Shown here piece by piece: positions 61,415-63,164 of a DNA stretch of 63,164 nt. The DNA is from Roseomonas sp. (lineage in GTDB: Bacteria; Pseudomonadota; Alphaproteobacteria; Acetobacterales; Acetobacteraceae). Made by a program: the position numbers and the translations under genes. The DNA lies in the NCBI GenBank assembly GCA_020249505.1, contig JADCFN010000035.1, positions 1-63,164 on the forward strand. The letters run 5' to 3'. The notes beneath the pieces are model-generated. The model was not told the origin of the DNA. It searched no databases and was given only the letters and a program-made list of their open reading frames with translations. Every line of letters starts with the position of its first letter. Position 1 is the first letter of the stretch.

Positions 61415-62677
61415 ATGTCAGAAGCCGCCGTTACATCGCCTAATTATGAGCTTGACCCGGCCTATTGCCGGAAGCCTCCCATCGCCTTGCTGCGGCAGAT
61501 CGAAGAATTACAGCGTGATGGGTTGTTGCTGCTTGATCACTTGACCAAGCGGACCGAAAGGCGCTTCATCGCGGCGACTGGTGAAGGAAATGCCGTCCAG
61601 GCTGGTGCAGCCAAGACGGGCATAGAGAGCCTTTCGCTTGAACCCTTGCGGCAATCTACGGCGGAAATCGCTGCTGCTCCCGATGGATTACGGAGCCTTG
61701 TATTGCTTGTGGACTCGCTTTCGCGGCTTGCCGCGCCGGTCACCCCGCAAACGATCCGCAATTCGCGGCAAGGTCTTCTGGGCTCTTTTGATCTGTTTCT
61801 CTTGTTGCTGCTTCTTGGAGCCATGTTTTTTTCTGTTGCTGTCTTTTGGCGGGTTGATGAGGCACGCAGCCTTATAAACCAGACAAGACAGGCACAAGCG
61901 GGTGCAAATGAGGTCTATGGTCGCCTCAACCTTCTGCAAAGGGACGAAAATTTTGAGCGTGTCTCGAAGGCGGAGGGGGCGGACAATTCAGCACCAGGCC
62001 CGCTATGCAATCTGACGGGCGACAAGCCTCATCAGGCGCCCAAAACACCTCAAGCCGAAGGGCTATGTTCCGCGCTTGCGGAACAAAAGGCCCGCGAGAA
62101 AATCCTGTTCGACCGTCTCAGGACATGGAACTGCAATGTGACGCAGGATTGGGCAACCTTTTGGATCATTCGGCCCTTGGTCGCTGGGGCTCAGGATAAC
62201 GGCGACTCAATGGCCCTGAATTATGGCGCTTGCAGAGTTCTGGCACCCGATGAGGAAAGCAAAGGAACCCCCGCATATCACTGGCAGCGTTCGGAACGTC
62301 GCACGGTGACGGTTCTGACGCTGATGGCAAACCATATCCTGCCAGCCCTTTTGGCCTTGCTTGGCGCTTCCATCTATCTTTTGCGTCTGCGTCAACGGCA
62401 GAAGGCGCAATCCGTACTTGAAGACGCAGGCATGGCCACCTTTGCCCGATTGCTGATGCCAGTTGCCTTGGGGGGATTGCTGGGCCTGGTTTGGACCGGT
62501 GGTGGCGATGTCATCAACCCGAACAGTCTAACCTTGCAGAACATCACCTTCTCACTGCCGCTTTTCGCCTTTGCCTTGGGGTACGCCTTTGATCCAATAT
62601 TGGAATGGTTGGAAAACAAAATCCGAGAGACCCTGATGGGCAAGAAGGCAGAAGCAACGGACATCTCCGTCAAGTGA
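61415..62677 (+). CDS. Unrecognised membrane protein, four predicted helices
   Basis: A 420-residue protein I do not recognise. Residues 1-120 are a soluble, partly helical region. A strong hydrophobic segment follows (about 123-146, SFDLFLLLLLLGAMFFSVAVFW), then a 165-residue loop with three separate cysteines (in LCNLTG, GLCSAL and TWNCNVTQ) that could form disulfides if exported. Three more helices come at about 312-333, 355-375 and 388-405, and a short basic tail. Codon use is less GC-rich than neighbouring genes, and an insertion sequence starts about 20 bases after its stop, so acquisition by transfer is likely. Function unknown. Confidence 0.7.
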   Translation: MSEAAVTSPNYELDPAYCRKPPIALLRQIEELQRDGLLLLDHLTKRTERRFIAATGEGNAVQAGAAKTGIESLSLEPLRQSTAEIAAAPDGLRSLVLLVDSLSRLAAPVTPQTIRNSRQGLLGSFDLFLLLLLLGAMFFSVAVFWRVDEARSLINQTRQAQAGANEVYGRLNLLQRDENFERVSKAEGADNSAPGPLCNLTGDKPHQAPKTPQAEGLCSALAEQKAREKILFDRLRTWNCNVTQDWATFWIIRPLVAGAQDNGDSMALNYGACRVLAPDEESKGTPAYHWQRSERRTVTVLTLMANHILPALLALLGASIYLLRLRQRQKAQSVLEDAGMATFARLLMPVALGGLLGLVWTGGGDVINPNSLTLQNITFSLPLFAFALGYAFDPILEWLENKIRETLMGKKAEATDISVK

Positions 62678-62696
62678 GGGCATCCGCCGCGCCTAA

Positions 62697-63164
62697 CAGG
62701 CTGCTGAAATTCGTCGCCCAGTCTCTGCATTTATGATTCACTGTCTTTGCATTTCGTGGCGTTTCAAAGCGTGGCAATAACGCGGTGGCTGGTTCCTTGT
62801 TCAGCTATGTTGATCTTGAAAAGCGGGTGCGTCCTGACCATCCGCTGCGGGTTATCCGCGGCCTTGTGAACAGCACGCTGGCTGATCTCTCGGCAGCCTT
62901 TGACGCGCTGTATTCGCCATTTGGTCGGGAATCCATCCCGCCGGAGCGACTGATCCGCGCCCTGCTGTTGCGGCCTTTCTACTCGATCCATTCGGAGCGG
63001 CAGTTGGTCGAGCGCATCGATTTTGACCTTCTGTTTCGCTGGTTCGCCGGCCTTGGCGTTGATGACCCTGTATGGGACGCTACGACCTTCACCAAGAACC
63101 GCGACCGCCTGTTGCAAGGCGACGTGGCCTCGGAGTTCATGCGCGCGTTACTGGCGCAGCCGAA
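62697..63164 (+). mobile_element. IS5-type insertion sequence, left end (cut by the window)
   Basis: The element appears to begin near CAGGCTGCTGAAATTCGTC at 62697, the kind of end (GGCTGCTGAAA) seen in IS5-group elements; a CTAA tetranucleotide directly before it (62693-62696) could be a target duplication. The transposase gene begins inside and runs off the window, so the right end and its inverted repeat cannot be checked. It sits just after the unrecognised membrane protein gene. Confidence 0.7.
62785..63164 (+). CDS. IS5-family transposase, N-terminal part
   Basis: Translation from the GTG at 62785 gives VAGSLFSYVDLEKRVRP, then DHPLRVIRG, IPPERLIRALLLRPFYSIHS, FDLLFRWFAGLGVDDPVWD and FTKNRDRLLQ, the N-terminal DUF772-type domain of IS5 transposases. 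The frame stays open upstream (RGVSKRGNNA precedes), where many relatives have a methionine just before RG; here that codon is TTT, so the true start is uncertain and the GTG is the best in-frame choice. The DDE catalytic part lies outside the window. Confidence 0.85.
   Translation, partial: MAGSLFSYVDLEKRVRPDHPLRVIRGLVNSTLADLSAAFDALYSPFGRESIPPERLIRALLLRPFYSIHSERQLVERIDFDLLFRWFAGLGVDDPVWDATTFTKNRDRLLQGDVASEFMRALLAQP

Overview
The window is GC-rich, gene-dense bacterial DNA of an alphaproteobacterium, most likely a member of Acetobacteraceae/Rhodospirillales (for example a Roseomonas-like genus). This rests on the protein styles, several Bug/TctC-type binding proteins, a murA-hisG-hisD cluster and a paired-palindrome repeat like those of other Alphaproteobacteria. 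The family assignment is inference and was not tested by phylogeny.

Positions 1-13314 hold a minus-strand informational block. In transcription order it is rplK-rplA-(L10 leader)-rplJ-rplL-rpoB-rpoC-rpsL-rpsG-tuf (cut by the window edge). Two usual members are missing: nusG/secE are not upstream of rplK, and fusA is not between rpsG and tuf. Several RNA structures are visible: a long stem between rplL and rpoB, a palindrome between rpoB and rpoC, a leader before rplJ and a hairpin over the rplK ribosome binding site. Positions 13362-19449 (plus strand) carry an MFS transporter and a tight run dcd-murA-hisG-hisD followed by a tripartite-tricarboxylate-transporter binding protein.

Positions 19454-22435 (minus) are a copper-efflux operon copA-cueR-copZ. 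A CueR-type operator lies at the copA start, and a secreted trypsin-like protease is divergent from it. Next come a SAM methyltransferase, an orphan flagellar export ATPase (fliI) and a complete tctCBA transporter. Convergent to tctCBA is a three-subunit molybdenum/iron-sulfur/membrane-anchor oxidoreductase that looks like cytoplasm-facing sulfite dehydrogenase SoeABC.

Positions 33338-46141 are metabolic and accessory: a polysaccharide-deacetylase/CoA-lyase pair, an SDR, a DUF1254 protein, an M32 carboxypeptidase, an operon serine hydrolase-MaoC hydratase-CoA ester lyase-DUF1194 (C5-dicarboxyl-CoA metabolism is suggested), a 3-hydroxyacyl-CoA dehydrogenase, a WYL regulator-operator-VOC-EVE cassette and a D-aminoacylase-like amidohydrolase. 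Positions 46224-58032 hold a TPR membrane protein, a class A penicillin-binding protein, an MFS transporter, a flavin monooxygenase with an NTF2-like domain, an SDR lacking two catalytic residues, a RIME-like double palindrome, a GlcD-type FAD oxidase and a plus-strand run of a HisD-like (HpsN-type) dehydrogenase, a formyltransferase and an SDR. With soeABC this raises the possibility of organosulfonate (dihydroxypropanesulfonate) breakdown.

Positions 58037-63164 hold a BLUF photoreceptor, an FkbM methyltransferase, the EF-P modification pair epmA/epmB (divergent), an unrecognised four-helix membrane protein with less GC-rich codon use, and the start of an IS5-type insertion sequence cut by the window edge. 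No tRNA, rRNA or CRISPR array was seen.
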